A DNA stretch of 64,000 nucleotides from Mantis religiosa (lineage: Eukaryota > Arthropoda > Insecta > Mantodea > Mantidae). The notes under the pieces are model-generated. The model was not told the DNA's origin, ran no database searches, and saw nothing but the letters and a program-made list of their open reading frames with translations. Made by a program: the position numbers and the translations under genes. The stretch spans positions 111,535,772-111,599,771 of the forward strand of contig CM060954.1 of the NCBI GenBank assembly GCA_030765055.1, read 5' to 3'. This document shows positions 43,021-57,532 of this stretch, one piece after another; positions within the stretch are counted from its first letter, which is position 1; every line of letters starts with the position of its first letter.

Positions 43021-45525
43021 AATGCTCATCGTGAAGGTTTTAAGTCTTACATGTATGTCTTGTTTAGCTGTAGTAAAATAATAGCAAATAGTAATTAAAT
43101 GAAAAGACTTTGTATTAGTTTGTTGTAAGATTTAGAAACTTGTAATGTAAAGGTGTTAAACATTTTTAATTTTATTTATTTATTTTTATTTTTTGTTATA
43201 TAATTTTAATTATTTTATTTGTTATTACTTTAAATATGATTTTCACTGTAAATATTACTGTTGTCATAGATTTGAAATATACAGTTTTCATGAGAAACAT
43301 TTCAACTAGAATTGTCTATTAAAAGACAGCGTTCTGAATAAACACCAAGCATATTATAAGCACAAAATATTGCATCATTGTTTTCACTAAGCTTAATGGA
43401 CAATATACTGTAGCCTAATAAGTTTATTTATTAGCAAATCACCACTTGTCATTGTTTTCTTATTCACATTATCATTATTTAGAACTACATTGTTAACTGA
43501 TCATATGACTCTACTTTTAACACATTGTCATAATAAATAAACCTAGCTCCAACTGCCACAGTTAACGTGACCTCAGAATAGTTGTTCCAATGATGTGAAT
43601 AGACCATAAACTTTTTTTTTTTTTTTAAAGAGTTAGTTTGAAGAAAGGTGCAATATTAGCGGAAGAATGCCAAGAAAGGTTCATTTATGATTGAACAAGT
43701 CATAGAAAAATAAGGGGCAGCTGACTTAAATTTATTTAGAATTGTGTAGTTAGCGATGGATGCACAATTGTCAAGCAGTTTCCTTATGAATTACGGTGCC
43801 TTGCATTTATTCAACTTTACTGGTCATAGAATACGGTAACTACACTTTGGAGCAGATGTTTACTTTGTAATTTACTAATTTTATTACTGTCTTCAACTGA
43901 AGCCATATTACAGGCTGGAATTGTTTGCAATGCAGTGATTTTGTTGGTAGTATTTGAAATCTTTAAGATGTACCTGTACTGGAGATCTTTTTGGGTGACC
44001 TTAATGTTCATTAAGCATTTCTTGCTTTTATTTATGTATATTTAATTTTATTGGTTTCTTGTCTCATGTTACTAACTAAACTCCCACTTCTATCTTTGGA
44101 ACAAACTGTTGAAATAAAACCAGAAGAATTATTAGAGAAACAAATCAAGAAACCATTAGAATTTACAGTACAGAAGAAAATTTACATATTCAAAATCAAT
44201 GAACTTAAGTGTTCCTTCAATAGAAGTGACAAAGATGCTGCTAACAGAAATCACCGCAGCTATCAGTCAGATTCCATCCCAGAAAACTACTTTCAGTAAA
44301 TAACAGGGTAAGTGAAGTCTGTAAACATCTGATTCCAGTAGTTAAGAGATACTAACATTTCATTGTTGCCATCTTCTTTACTTCAGCTAATGTTTTCTTA
44401 TATTTTTCTTTAAATGAGTTTGTGAACAAATAAGATTTGTAGGATTGCAGCGAATATTTTCAGGCCATTTTGATAATAAAGTGGCATTTTAAATTGGGCT
44501 TCTGAAACATTCACCTAGGTTTTCTTAATCTATTTTACTGAAATAATTGTAAATTAACCAAAGTATACATTTTTGAAAGTTTTGATTAAATGTGCTATTT
44601 CTAGAAATACAAAATTGCAGGTACGGCAAATGTTTGTACCAGGAACAATGTATTAAACAATATGTATGGCTCTTTCCAAACACATAGGACAAAATGTTTT
44701 ATTTACCATTTATTGAGAAAAAAATTACTTACTTAAATTACTTTTATATACATTTCTATCCATTATCAAGTTAAAAGTAATAATTCACTTGGGCTGGACA
44801 TTTATCTTGTTGCATATAGTTTAATAAAAAAATAATCATACATGAATTTGTAATATATGGACATTGCATAAGATAAACTGCGTAACAGCTATATGTAACA
44901 CTATATTTCTGTACGGTCATATAACAAAATTGATTATCCTATATAAGAATAAGTTGATATTCTGTAATTTGAAAATATTCTCTGCAGTTTACACAGGTAT
45001 TCATATAACATTATTATGATAAGAAAAGCTATCCTTCAGTATTTACCAGCAATATGTATTTTATCAATGTTACCATATGCAGCTTTCTCTATAACCTTCA
45101 TGAGCAGCATAATATATTTTGAATGTATAATGGAGTTGTTTGAGAATACTCAACATTTTATATATATACATACATAGGCGAAAAAAGATTTAATATAAAC
45201 AAAAAACTAAGTGTGTTTGATTTTTTTAAACCCTTTCTTGTATCCATTAGTTTTAATGTGCCTCTAAGCTCAGCATGAACAGTTTTTAAGTGGAGAAATT
45301 TAATTTATTGAAAGAATATTAAACTGCTAGAATTAAAACTGCTAGTTGATAGGTTGACATGTTCTCTAAAATTAAAGACCACAGGATGGATTTTCTCGTC
45401 AAGTAATGTTTAATAATTCTTTGAGTAGGTATCTTTTATATTGTATATTTTTGTTTTTGTTGTCATGTGTGTATATAATGATAGCAAAAGTAACTGAGAT
45501 ACTGCATTCCATTCGACAATTTGAT
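43021..45525. other. Intergenic AT-rich sequence, nothing recognised
   Basis: An 82-codon frame at 44051-44299 (+) has more normal amino-acid composition (KPEELLEKQIKKPLEFTVQK) but no recognised domain and no convincing splice context, so it is only noted. Confidence 0.35.
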
Positions 45526-45533
45526 ATGAAATA

Positions 45534-46945
45534 CAGTGGCGGCTCGTGGAATAAAAATATGGGTGTTCACAAGACCTACACTTAAAATGAACACTACCAC
45601 TATCTGCTTCTGCTACCACCACTACTACTAGTGACTGCTAGCTGAAACGCCCCACAAAACTTTATACAATATATTAGCCTAGAAAGAATGTATCTATTCT
45701 TATCAACTTGCTCAATGTGTCGCTTTAATGACAGTTTGTAAGCGCTGTCCAGCTGATCACTAATGTTCATATGACCAATTTTACGTCCTCCAACGTTAAG
45801 TCATATCGGACGATGAATGGAAAGGGTGAAATGATGCTCAAATGAGTCCAGGGTCCATAGAGCTTAGAGTTACCCGACATTCATCTTTCAGGATAAGGGA
45901 AAACCCCGGAAAAACCTTATCCAGGTAACTCACCCTGACCGAGATTCGAACTTGGGACCTCTTGAACGTGAGGCAGACTCGCTACCACCACGCTACCGCA
46001 GCGGGCCTTTTCACTAAGATGTACCAAGTCGGCACATCCTACTTTTGTCCAATTACTCACTTCAGAGCTAAACATGAGGCACGGAAAGCAAAAAAGCGCA
46101 TTTGTAATACTGCAACCGCTTAGTCATTTACAGATTGTGTATACATTGTTGTTCAATTTGCACCTGTAGTCCTGCTTCTGATTATTGTAACATGCTCAAC
46201 TGTCAAACTGGGCTGCAGATGTCCTACTTCTTTATTACAACTTCCTCTTTGTAAGTCAGTTTATCTGTTTTACTTCTTAAAATGGAATCCATCAAGTTCA
46301 TAGCTACCTTTTGAGAGAAGTTCAACAGTCACAAAGATTTAAAAACCTCGTGGTCGGTCGCTGCACACAACAAAGAATAATTGTTTTGGGCTAAAGCACT
46401 AGTTGTACTTGATGTACTAGGAAACTCACAATTGTCTCACCTGCTGATCACCTACAAATTCCAAGTTTATCACCGTGTTTAAAACAAAACATCTCTTTAG
46501 AAACTGGACTGTAATAACACACTGTATTCGAAGCAACAATAGCTGATAGCTCCAGTAGTTGCAAACATTTGTATTTGGAGATAGTTGAATTTAGACTCAA
46601 TAGCTAGTAGCACTTCCCAGAGATGAACAAGTACTCTCGCGTTGTCAATGTGAATTAACATGCACATCGTAATTGTGCAATGAACTGTGCATACCCAACC
46701 ATTGCCAGTCTGTAGCATTTGCCGTCTACGCATGTGCAGAGCTTTAAAGGTTACATGATGTTCTAGTACAAGGGACGTGTGCTAGCTGCAGCGTTGCCAC
46801 ATACTCATGCTATAGCCATCTGCTTACCACATATTCCAAGAAATGAGCGTGGTAGATACAAATAAATATAAAGAGGAAAAGGGCTCCTACAAGACAAATA
46901 TTGGGGTTCACGTGCTCTTGTGCTCCTAAACAGCAGCTGCCCCTG
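45534..46945 (+). mobile_element. hAT-like non-autonomous transposon, 8-bp TSD
   Basis: ATGAAATA at 45526-45533 and ATCAAATA at 46946-46953, 7 of 8 identical. Ends CAGTGGCGGCTCGTGG and, inverted at the right, CAGGGGCAGCTGCTGT, matching at 11 of 16. Eight-bp duplications and CAGNGGC ends are typical of hAT elements. No transposase was found inside. A SINE C copy is nested at 45779-46013. Strand is arbitrary. Confidence 0.65.
45779..46013 (-). mobile_element. tRNA-derived SINE, family C, nested in hAT element
   Basis: Very similar to 37087-37318 (TACGTCCTCCAACGTTAAGT at its left; GATTCGAACTTGGGACCTC near its head). Younger than the hAT insertion. Confidence 0.8.
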
Positions 46946-46953
46946 ATCAAATA

Positions 46954-47620
46954 TTTCAAATAGTATAACTGAGAAACAAGGAGTTGGATAATGCCATAGA
47001 AGATTTCCAAGAAAATTCTCACACTCCAAACCACCTTTTTCATGGAACACTTTTTATCGTTTTTATCATTTTTTATTTTCTCAAAAATAGCCTTAACAAG
47101 TTTGATTAGAATACTATCCTTTAAAGACATTTATATGCAAAATGTTTATCTTAAATTTAATTGGAATTGGGTCAGCTTCATTTGGAAGGAACTTTGTATG
47201 ATCTTGTATAATTAGTAAACATTAATCAACAGATGAAACCGTAGTACACAAAAAATTTTAGATATCTTCAGAACACACAGTTTGTTCAAATAACCCTTTT
47301 TATGGCATAAGCAATTTGAAATATCCATTATTACTAATTTATGTAATACTCCCATCATTCTTTTAATCCTGTCCTGTTGTTTCTGATTATAATATATGAA
47401 GACTGAAATTTTAATTCTTTAAAATTCTTATTCCAATTCTTTCAAATTTGACCATGACTGTTCCCTTTGTATCCTAATGAAGCGCATAATATACTTATTT
47501 CTGCAAAAAATTATCTTGACTAAAATGAAGTAGACAGAAAAAGAAACTGACAAAAATTGTTTGTAAATCCACTAATAAACAATAGCGGGTAGAGAAAATC
47601 TTCTTTTTCTTCTTCTTAAC
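46954..47620. other. Intergenic AT-rich sequence, nothing recognised
   Basis: No coding or repeat signal except a CT-rich tract at 47600-47622. Confidence 0.4.
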
Positions 47621-47624
47621 TGTT

Positions 47625-47927
47625 CACTTATACCATTACGTGATGTCAGGGTATTGTTGTTCCTCTTAACTCTTATTCAGTTTGAGGAACAGAATCTCTG
47701 GATCAGTAAGAGAAGGAATCCAGGATGGGTGATCAGACCAATGCCTGGTATGAGAATGAGGGAAGCGGATGACAGAATGAGGGCAGGAAAGAAATGATAG
47801 GAAAGATGATGGGGGAACTGGAGAAAACCTGCCCCAGCGCCATGTCCACCACAAATCTCCCTTTGTGGTCGCCTGGGATCGAACCCGGGCCACCTTGGTG
47901 AGAGCCAAGAGGTCTACCACTTGATCA
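47625..47927 (-). mobile_element. tRNA-derived SINE, family A (long form)
   Basis: - strand B box GGGTTCGATCCCAGGCG and the long-form body shared with 19755-20100. The A-box end is cut off and joins directly to a family D copy. Confidence 0.65.
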
Positions 47928-47929
47928 TT

Positions 47930-48430
47930 AGAAGTCCTGGGTTCTATTCTTTCGGCCGGTCTACCTGACCCATGGGTTTTTGGGGGTTTTCCCCGGTCGC
48001 CAGGCGAATACTGGGTAGGTTAATTGCATCCCCCGAATTTCCTGCCCCTCTATTTCATCTTCATTATCATCTCATATCATCTGGTGGTCTCTTTCACGGT
48101 AGAAATGTCGGCAGGTGTCTCAGCATTGTATGGTAGAATGATATCCTCTTGTTAAAACGTCCTCCTCCACTAGGGCGATTTCCGGCCGGCCGGCTTGGTG
48201 GGCCTTTCAGGGCCACGGAGGGTGCCAGGGAGTTTCCAACTGATCAATTGTAGGGATTCTGTCCTCTATACTGTTCTAGCTCCTTGGACGTCCACTCTCT
48301 GTCTCCGCTCGTCTCATCCTTCCTCCTGGGGGTGCCCCACTTGGGGGCATAAGTACAATAGACCAATTTGGACCGTCCTTGCGAATCCGAACCGCTGTCC
48401 TTTGTGGCCTTTTGTACCTGTGCCCCACAA
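47930..48430 (+). mobile_element. tRNA-derived SINE, family D, with extra segment
   Basis: CCTGGGTTCTATTC, then CGGTCTACCTGACCCATGGG and GTCGCCAGGCGAATACTGGG match the 36.7-kb copy. About 170 bp (48125-48295) not found in that copy is inserted before the shared CTCTGTCTCCGCTCGTCTC segment. Confidence 0.6.
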
Positions 48431-48780
48431 GAAGAACTTGGAAGGGAAGGTGAAGTGAGAGGAGACAGAGGGGCCTAAATAGGAGCCATTACAGCAGAGG
48501 ACAGGTTCCCCAGCAGCTTCAGGATGAAAGTTTCCGGCAGCGTCTCGACAGTCGGCAACCTTCCCGCCCCCCTCCTCCACATCTCACTGAAGATATAGGA
48601 AACCGAAGTCGGCCCCGTCGAGGACGGAGATTTGTAGAGCGTCCTTTTTACCTGCCATGAAGCGCCTAGCTGTCGGTACAACCCTGAAAGAACCAAGCGG
48701 CTGATGTGTGTAGCGAAATGAGAAGTAAGGAGGAGGGAGGGAAAATGCGGGGAATGAGAGGAACTTTCCCATCATACTCC
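48431..48780. repeat. Unclassified GC-rich segment
   Basis: Balanced composition, short overlapping frames on the - strand, no family recognised. Probably part of a larger repeat. Confidence 0.3.
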
Positions 48781-48784
48781 TATT

Positions 48785-48895
48785 GACCCGAAAAAATCTC
48801 TGAACAAACCCATGGGTCAGGACTGGTCGAACCCACGACCTTTCGAATACGACTAATACTCACCGCCTGCGCCACATCGCTGGTGGTGATAGTAG
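48785..48895 (-). repeat. tRNA-like SINE head, unassigned family
   Basis: - strand GCGATGTGGCGCAGGCGGTG (A box) and GGTCGTGGGTTCGACC (B box). Not a complete tRNA because the tail continues as repeat. Confidence 0.5.
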
Positions 48896-49052
48896 TGGAA
48901 AATGATTGCTCTTTCTTTCTTTGTTCTTTCTTCTCTTTTGGAAGTGGGCAGACATTAAACAAGTTGATATTTTACTTTACCAATATATGCAATTTTATGA
49001 TTTCGATTCATTCATATTTCACTACTTTTCCATTATAGTATATACAGCCTTA

Positions 49053-49182
<130 letters not shown>

Positions 49183-49263
49183 GCAGTTACCAGAAACGAA
49201 GTTAGTTCGATTCGAGAAACATAGGAGGCATTCGGTAACGCTGCGTTCACAATATACGCTTTG

Positions 49264-49375
49264 GAAAGGTAGAGTTAGACTGAAATTCGGGCTACGGCAT
49301 TAAAGTTTTCAGTCTGACTCACCTTTCTATACTTTGGCCTACACACGGCTAGTGTGAAAGAACAATTAACTTTTC
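49264..49375 (+). mobile_element. Truncated SINE B tail hairpin with 14-bp TSD
   Basis: CAATATACGCTTTG (49250-49263) and CAATATACACTTTG (49376-49389) flank 112 bp containing the family B tail twice in opposite orientation (GAAAGGTAGAGTTAGACTG, then CAGTCTGACTCACCTTTC). The tRNA-like core is missing. Confidence 0.6.
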
Positions 49376-49494
49376 CAATATACACTTTGATACCCTCTGG
49401 TTTCATTTCAAAGCTATGCGGTAGATAGGGAGATGCTTTGTGGCTTGACCGTATGCATGGTAGCCGAGAGCTGAAACGTACAGTCTCGTAAGTG

Positions 49495-49541
49495 TGTAGT
49501 GTTTAACGCCCGCTTTTACTACATACGGCACCGCAGGCGGG
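49495..49541 (-). mobile_element. 47-bp SINE A 3' fragment with 13-bp TSD
   Basis: AGTCTCGTAAGTG at 49482-49494 and 49542-49554. The insert equals the last 47 bp of family A (TGTAGTGTTTAACGCCCGC at its left). Confidence 0.8.
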
Positions 49542-49559
49542 AGTCTCGTAAGTGAACCA

Positions 49560-50915
49560 ACATGAATTCGAATCCTTGATGTGTTTGTTTCTTTAATAAC
49601 AATGAGTTATGTTTTCCTTGCAGAAGATAAATTATATTTTAAACCCATTCATTTATAAAAACACAAATATATATTCTTGTTTTCAAAATAAATGTAATGT
49701 TATTAGAAAAATGCCTTAATGTTGGTTGTGTAAACACTCGGCCTCATTCATTTGTTATGAATGTTGCTGGCATATAATGCGAAGTATCCTATCGTGAAAA
49801 TTTCACTAAGCATTTGGTCTCATCCATGGCCCGCAGGATGATAGAAGCAGATTCTACACATAGCAATAAAACATTTATTCCATTTAGTTTAAAAACCTAA
49901 GTTTTTATGTTTGAGCATAAATGTCATAAAATCAAGAAAACCTTAGCAATTGGAAGTTATATTACAAATTATGCAATACACGTTTCATATTTCTACAATA
50001 AAAAAAATCAACATTTTGTCTAGGATTTGAACCTTTGTAGATCTAACTCCTACATACTTATCTACAATGGCTCGCCTATCAATACACGTTTAGTAGCTGA
50101 GACTCAATTACGAGTGAATTTGAGACTTAATTTTTCGCACACACTGCAGTGTTCGAAAAGAGGAATGATTCCCTATATGAATATACACGAAACTGAAACA
50201 ACACACAATGTTACCTGCATTTATGAGAGTATTATGGGTGTTTGGCAGAAAATACAAACTATTTTAATGTACCTCTTTGCAGAACGCTTTTATAAATTGT
50301 ATTAACAAGGAAGTGGCGAGGTCCTGGATGATAAAACAATGATTAGTTTAGAAGTGGAACATACAATGTAATTACGGCGTCAATGACACAATCACTTGAC
50401 TGTCGATGGTATGGAACAACGGATGAAGTAATTTCTGCAGACCCCGCTTCCTCTCTAGTTACACCCAAAGGGAGGTCAGAGCTTAAAGGTGCCACGAATG
50501 ATCGACCAGGCAGCAACCCCATGTTCGGTGCTCAGGAAATCGGTGGCGGGATTATCTACATTTAGCTGCGCAGGAAAAAGAATAACATTCGTAATGTTTA
50601 CATACCGCATGGAGTACGAGCATAGATTACAGAAACGTGGCGGTTAATATTTATTTTTAGAAAGTCGTTTGATAATGACAACTTCCAATGCCGTAACTAC
50701 TCTCGGAGGCCCCGGTTTAAAGGTCAAAGGAGACCCTTAACTACAGTTGTCAAATGCGAATGCAGGATATATGGTTAAGTAATTCTTGGTTTTACAAATA
50801 TGAAGACGAATGTCATTCAATAATGAAAGGTTGTTTGATTTAGCTGCGGATTTGTCTAAAATGTACCGAATTGACGCTCACTTATTATTACCATTGGATC
50901 AATAGGATCATGGTT
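49560..50915. other. Intergenic sequence, little recognised
   Basis: AT-rich apart from a more GC-balanced block at about 50390-50580, possibly a repeat of unknown type. Confidence 0.3.
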
Positions 50916-50919
50916 TTAA

Positions 50920-51644
50920 GGATATGTATGACTGAAATTTCATGAAACATTTTCAAAAAATATCACAGTTTTCTCTTTTTAATCTAGAAAATAATATAAG
51001 CCTTCCTGAATCCAAAGAATGCTTAGGTTGCATCCGCAAGCCATTTTTAAATGCTCTAATCTAGTTTGAATGTTAAGCGAATGCTAGTGTTAGATATGAA
51101 TTCTAAATCTTTATCCTTGTTTTCTCGCTATTGAAATTTTCAACATTTTTCATCATTTAAAATACTCCTTGCATCGTAGTTTTGGTTTTAAGACTAATGA
51201 AACTTGCTACACACGTTCATAGAGACAGAGTAAATAGAAATTGCTCTGGATTTTATTGTGAGATGCATTTAAGCACACTTTCTTTACTTCAAAACACAAA
51301 TACTTCAAATTTTGGGGCAAAAAAAAGCCATATTCATAGCTTTAAAAATTTCTGGAGCCTTAAGTTATTGAGACCCAGAGAAACCTAGGGCAAATTCAAA
51401 AAATGGATGTATTGGGAACCTGTTGTTAATATATTAGACCAAAATTTAAGTTATTTTGTCGCAATGGACCTTTTAGGTGATTTAACCAAAAATAAATAAA
51501 TTTGGCCATATTTTCCAAACTATCAAAGTGAAAATGATAAAATTTGGGCTGTATCATATCTGCACTAACTTACATCTATGGTTGAAATCTTAAAAAATAT
51601 AGTGATATTATTCCAGGATTTCAAATTTTCAGTGATAGGTATCC
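50920..51644 (+). mobile_element. TTAA-flanked non-autonomous DNA transposon
   Basis: TTAA at 50916-50919 and 51645-51648. Ends GGATATGTATGACTGAAA and, inverted at the right, GGATACCTATCACTGAAA. They resemble the ends of the 11035-13385 element, so this 725-bp element is probably a relative without transposase. Strand is arbitrary. Confidence 0.55.
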
Positions 51645-51649
51645 TTAAG

Positions 51650-52095
51650 CTCTTATCAAACTAAAATTACAATATGCTTTCCAAAATAAAAAACAACTTG
51701 GCCAAGTTAAATTAATTTAACTTCTTATAAAATTAAAATAGCTAAAGACTATTCACCTGCATTTCTAGGCATTGTTATAATAAACGCAAAACAATTTAAA
51801 AAGATAATTTAAAGTAAGTACCTAATGAAAACAAAGACTGACAAAGTTAATCCAACTTTTCTTGATATCAGGAAAATAAATTACATATTAATTCTGCACT
51901 GAAAGCATTATTAAACTTAAGATTTTAAGGTTTTTCTTACTCAAATACTTCCAATGACTCAACACCTCTAACGCCCATTTATTTTCTATTGACCACAGAG
52001 CCGAACCTTTAAGATGTTATTGAGTCATAACGCTTTTAAGGTAGTTTTGATCAGTTTTAGTTTAGAAAAGATCTTTCAGTTTTGATCACTGTAAC
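51650..52095. other. Intergenic AT-rich sequence, nothing recognised
   Basis: No feature seen. Confidence 0.4.
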
Positions 52096-52107
52096 AGTAT
52101 GTTCAAA

Positions 52108-52352
52108 TGTGTAGTGTTTAACGCCCGCTTTTACTACATACGGCACCGCAGGCGATGACAGTGATGATACATGAGATGAAGATGGAGCACCGGTGGAATG
52201 AGATGGTGGGGGAAACCGGAGATCCCGGAGAAAACCCGCCCCAACGCTGTGTTGTCCACCACAAATCTCACTTTGCAGTCGCCTGGGATCGAACCCGGGC
52301 CGCCTTGGTGAGAGCCAAGCGGTCTAACCACTGAGCCACGGCGTGGCCTTGT
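52108..52352 (-). mobile_element. tRNA-derived SINE, family A (short form), 12-bp TSD
   Basis: AGTATGTTCAAA at 52096-52107 and 52353-52364. Nearly identical to 16689-16937, with only a few differences, so both are young. Confidence 0.85.
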
Positions 52353-52364
52353 AGTATGTTCAAA

Positions 52365-53134
52365 GAAATGTGTTTAATCAACAGTAGATTAGTAAGCTGT
52401 TCCACATCAGTTGTGCTTGAAATCTTAGATCTGAAGTAACTTCTAGCTGATCGTATCGTCTATTCTGTAACAGCTGGTTAAACAGAGCATAATGACTCAG
52501 GTAACGTCTGTAGCCCATATCCGGGAAGTCGTGGGTTCAATCCCCATCTTTTTTATTTAATCTCCAGTGTTATGATATCGAAGATGAATGAAAAAGTGAC
52601 GCAGCCCCTGTCACCTTAGAACACTGAGACGACATATAACCTGATATCAGAAAGACATTGACACAAACGAATAAATATAAATAAATAATAGATTTATAAA
52701 TATAAATAAATGACGTATACCAGAATAGACATATGCCATAAAGTTAGCATATACTCCGGAGACCGCCACAGTGACAAGGCCACTTTACAAAGGTCAGTAA
52801 ACTCCCTTTGTAATCCCTGCAAACAAACAAACCTACTCTATTGTCTGTTTTGACCTCAAGGAAAATTTGGCACCTTCCAGTCGTGGACCAACCCATTGTT
52901 AATATCCCATGCGTGCTTCTGACAACAGGCTATAAGATTTTGACCACCACGCAGAGCACATGCCTTCGCATAAATTTTTGCACGTGGACCGTTAGAGAAA
53001 GTGTCTCTGATGTTAGGTCCGAAACTGGAAACACTATGAACACTGATCTCAAGTGGGGATAGTTAAGAGCCAATAGAAAGTTGATAATTGTTCATGTGAT
53101 TTTTCAAATTCCGAGAAATACCTAGAGTGGGGGT
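52365..53134. other. Intergenic sequence with a weak tRNA-like segment
   Basis: GTCGTGGGTTCAATCCCC at about 52528-52545 looks like a B box of a decayed SINE. Nothing else recognised. Confidence 0.3.
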
Positions 53135-53500
53135 AATTCAAAGTGATGGCGGAAAGTAGGTTTTGCTAGTAAGAACACTTCGATCTCGAGCTCTACGTGA
53201 GACGGACGCGTATTCGGCGCTGCCTAAGAAGTATACTTCCGCGCCACGCACAGAGACAAGTGCAATATTTAACAATCTCTCCAGTGAGAGTTTAATATAT
53301 AGGGAAAGGGAAAACAATATATATATATTCGACTACGCAGTGCTACTGCCCCTGCTCTTCACATCACAACATTGACAGTGACACTAAACACAGCAACCAC
53401 AATGACAACGACTTTTCGGTGGCGAGCAAGGAACCTAAGGATAACAATAAACTTCTGTCCACCAGATTCGAGGTGTCATCATTCAACCCACAACCAGTCA
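53135..53500 (+). mobile_element. LTR-like GC-rich segment (uncertain)
   Basis: A CpG-containing block with a TATATATATA run (53318-53327), a downstream AACAATAAACTTC and a CATTCAACCCACAACC end. The layout suggests a solo LTR, but no duplication or partner was found. Confidence 0.25.
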
Positions 53501-53667
53501 GGACGCACCCACTCCTGAAATACAGATGAGAGTTCTCATGCGGGAGCTACAAGTCACCTCGAACGGATTACATCTCCCTTTCCTTAACCTCCTCACGCCA
53601 CCAATCCTTAATTGTGAGGCGTTGAGCACAAGGGAGAGCTTGACGTGTTTCGATACGGGCCTGACCG

Positions 53668-53842
53668 CCTCAAAGGATGAAATGATGTCAAACGAGCCCA
53701 TGGTTCATAGAGCTTAGAGTTATCCCAAATTCCTTTTTAAGGATAAAAGAAGTCCCTGAAAAAAACACCTTATTTAGATGACTCACACTGACCAAGATTC
53801 GAGTTTGGGTATGTGAGGCAGATGGGTTACCCCCGTTAACGA
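53668..53842 (-). mobile_element. tRNA-derived SINE, family C, diverged
   Basis: Partial match to family C: CCATGGTTCATAGAGCTTAG, a CCCTGAAAAAAACACC stretch and GACTCACACTGACC. Confidence 0.5.
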
Positions 53843-54289
53843 CCACTTTGACTTGGGATCTTTTTTTCTTGTTCATTTTATTCCTTAGTCATCTTTCAGA
53901 TATGGTTGTCGGCCAGCGGTTCGGACGTAACACTTCTTTCCTCTCTGACCTGCTCCGTCCCCTCCTTCTGCCGGCCTGTGTCTTTCTGTTAACATCTTTA
54001 CCCCGTGGAAGTGGTAGGATCGCAAAATAACGAAATATCTCCTTCAGAGTTAGTTTAACACTTTGTTAAAACCGATAACCAGTTGCTATGCACTGTTCTT
54101 GTTTAACAGTACAAACATGGCTCACTACACTGAGACGCTGTTAATGCTAGCAATGCTGCTATGGTCGTCTGAAAACAGCTGTACTTTAGTGCCTCTTTAC
54201 CTTAATCTTTTTAACCAGAAAGGCACAAAATAGCCTTGAATGTTTGCCATCTAAACAAACGTGTTTTGTCGTTGAAGAAGTGGTTATTT

Positions 54290-54662
54290 TTTTTATTTAT
54301 TTATGTCCTCCAGCGTTTTTTCTCCCTTACATCACCGGTGTGAGAGGACGCGGTTTCCACTAGCCCGGAAAATCGGGCCGAGGGAAGCCGAAGCACTGTC
54401 AGATAGAGAAAACAGGGTTGAGGGAACAGCCCAACGCCTGAGATGAGAGTGAGAGAAATGGATGATAGTATGAGGTGAAATTAATGATAGCAAAGATGAT
54501 GAATGATGCAGCAATTGATGAAATGCTGGCGGGGGAAATTGGAGGACGTGGAGGAAACCCGTCTCAACGCCGTGTTGTCCATCACAAATCTCACTTTGCG
54601 GTCGCCTGGGATCGAACCCAAGCCGCCTTGGTGACAGTCGAGTGGTCTAACCACAGCGGCGC
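54290..54662 (-). mobile_element. tRNA-derived SINE, family A (long form)
   Basis: - strand B box TTGGGTTCGATCCCAGGC and the long body. The trinucleotide array begins right after its head. Confidence 0.6.
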
Positions 54663-54671
54663 GGCAACAAC

Positions 54672-55339
<668 letters not shown>

Positions 55340-55433
55340 TTTATTCATCCGTTAAGTCAATACAATGACATTGGATACGTCAATACAAATATCTAGAACA
55401 ATACAAATAATATAAGTATAAAAAATAAGTTGC
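55340..55433 (-). mobile_element. Possible LINE 3' end between microsatellites
   Basis: Read on the - strand the unique 94 bp ends GGATGAATAAAACTACTACT and runs into the (ACT)n array, as a LINE 3' UTR with poly(A) signal and trinucleotide tail would. Inferred, no coding part visible. Confidence 0.25.
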
Positions 55434-57000
<1,567 letters not shown>

Positions 57001-57004
57001 AGTA

Positions 57005-57530
57005 TATCCAATGATTAGGAGCTTCTGCACGACACTGTGGCTGCGCTGGCTCTGCCCTCTGTCGGCTGTTGACCTCGCTTTGCCTCATCCCTTCTCTGGG
57101 TGGGGGTGGAGGCATCATAGATACTAGTCGGGAGTGGTGATCCCCTTCTTTTCCAGAGAGATTCCGACTCCTTCAGCTGTTGCGAGCGCTGCGAACCCCT
57201 AGCACTTAACGGTACTATAAGTTTTTCAGACCAAACCCGATTGCGTTGGTCTCGGCAAGATAGTGGTTCCCGACATCCATAGGAATTGGGTACGTCCACC
57301 CCGACGGACTTGAGAGACCTGGTACTAGCCTGAATAGTAGTAGCATGGTATGCTAGATCACTGGTGCCCTCACCAAGCTTATCGGTGATCTTCCCAGATG
57401 GCGTATACACTTCCACGTATAAGGCGGGGGCTTTTTAGACCCAAGGTATTGCTCTATAGAAAAACCTAGCAATTGTTTTGGCAACTTCCTTGCAATTAAA
57501 GGGATAGCCTCTTTATACTTGTCCCCCTTC
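57005..57530 (-). repeat. Unclassified coding-like repeat (shared with 29.0-29.5 kb)
   Basis: - strand frames of 74 codons (57577-57353, KYKEAIPLIARKLPKQLLGF) and 133 codons (57416-57015) overlap in different phases, as in a frameshifted old gene or transposon. No motif was recognised. The part at 57240-57300 aligns with 29290-29350. Confidence 0.4.
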
Positions 57531-57532
57531 TT

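Noticed and set aside
44051..44299. 82-codon frame as a gene
   Set aside because: No recognised domain and no convincing splice or promoter context; only noted in the gap description.
57015..57416. 133-codon frame as a host gene
   Set aside because: It lies in a repeated segment shared with 29.0-29.5 kb and overlaps another frame in a different phase, so a decayed repeat is more likely.
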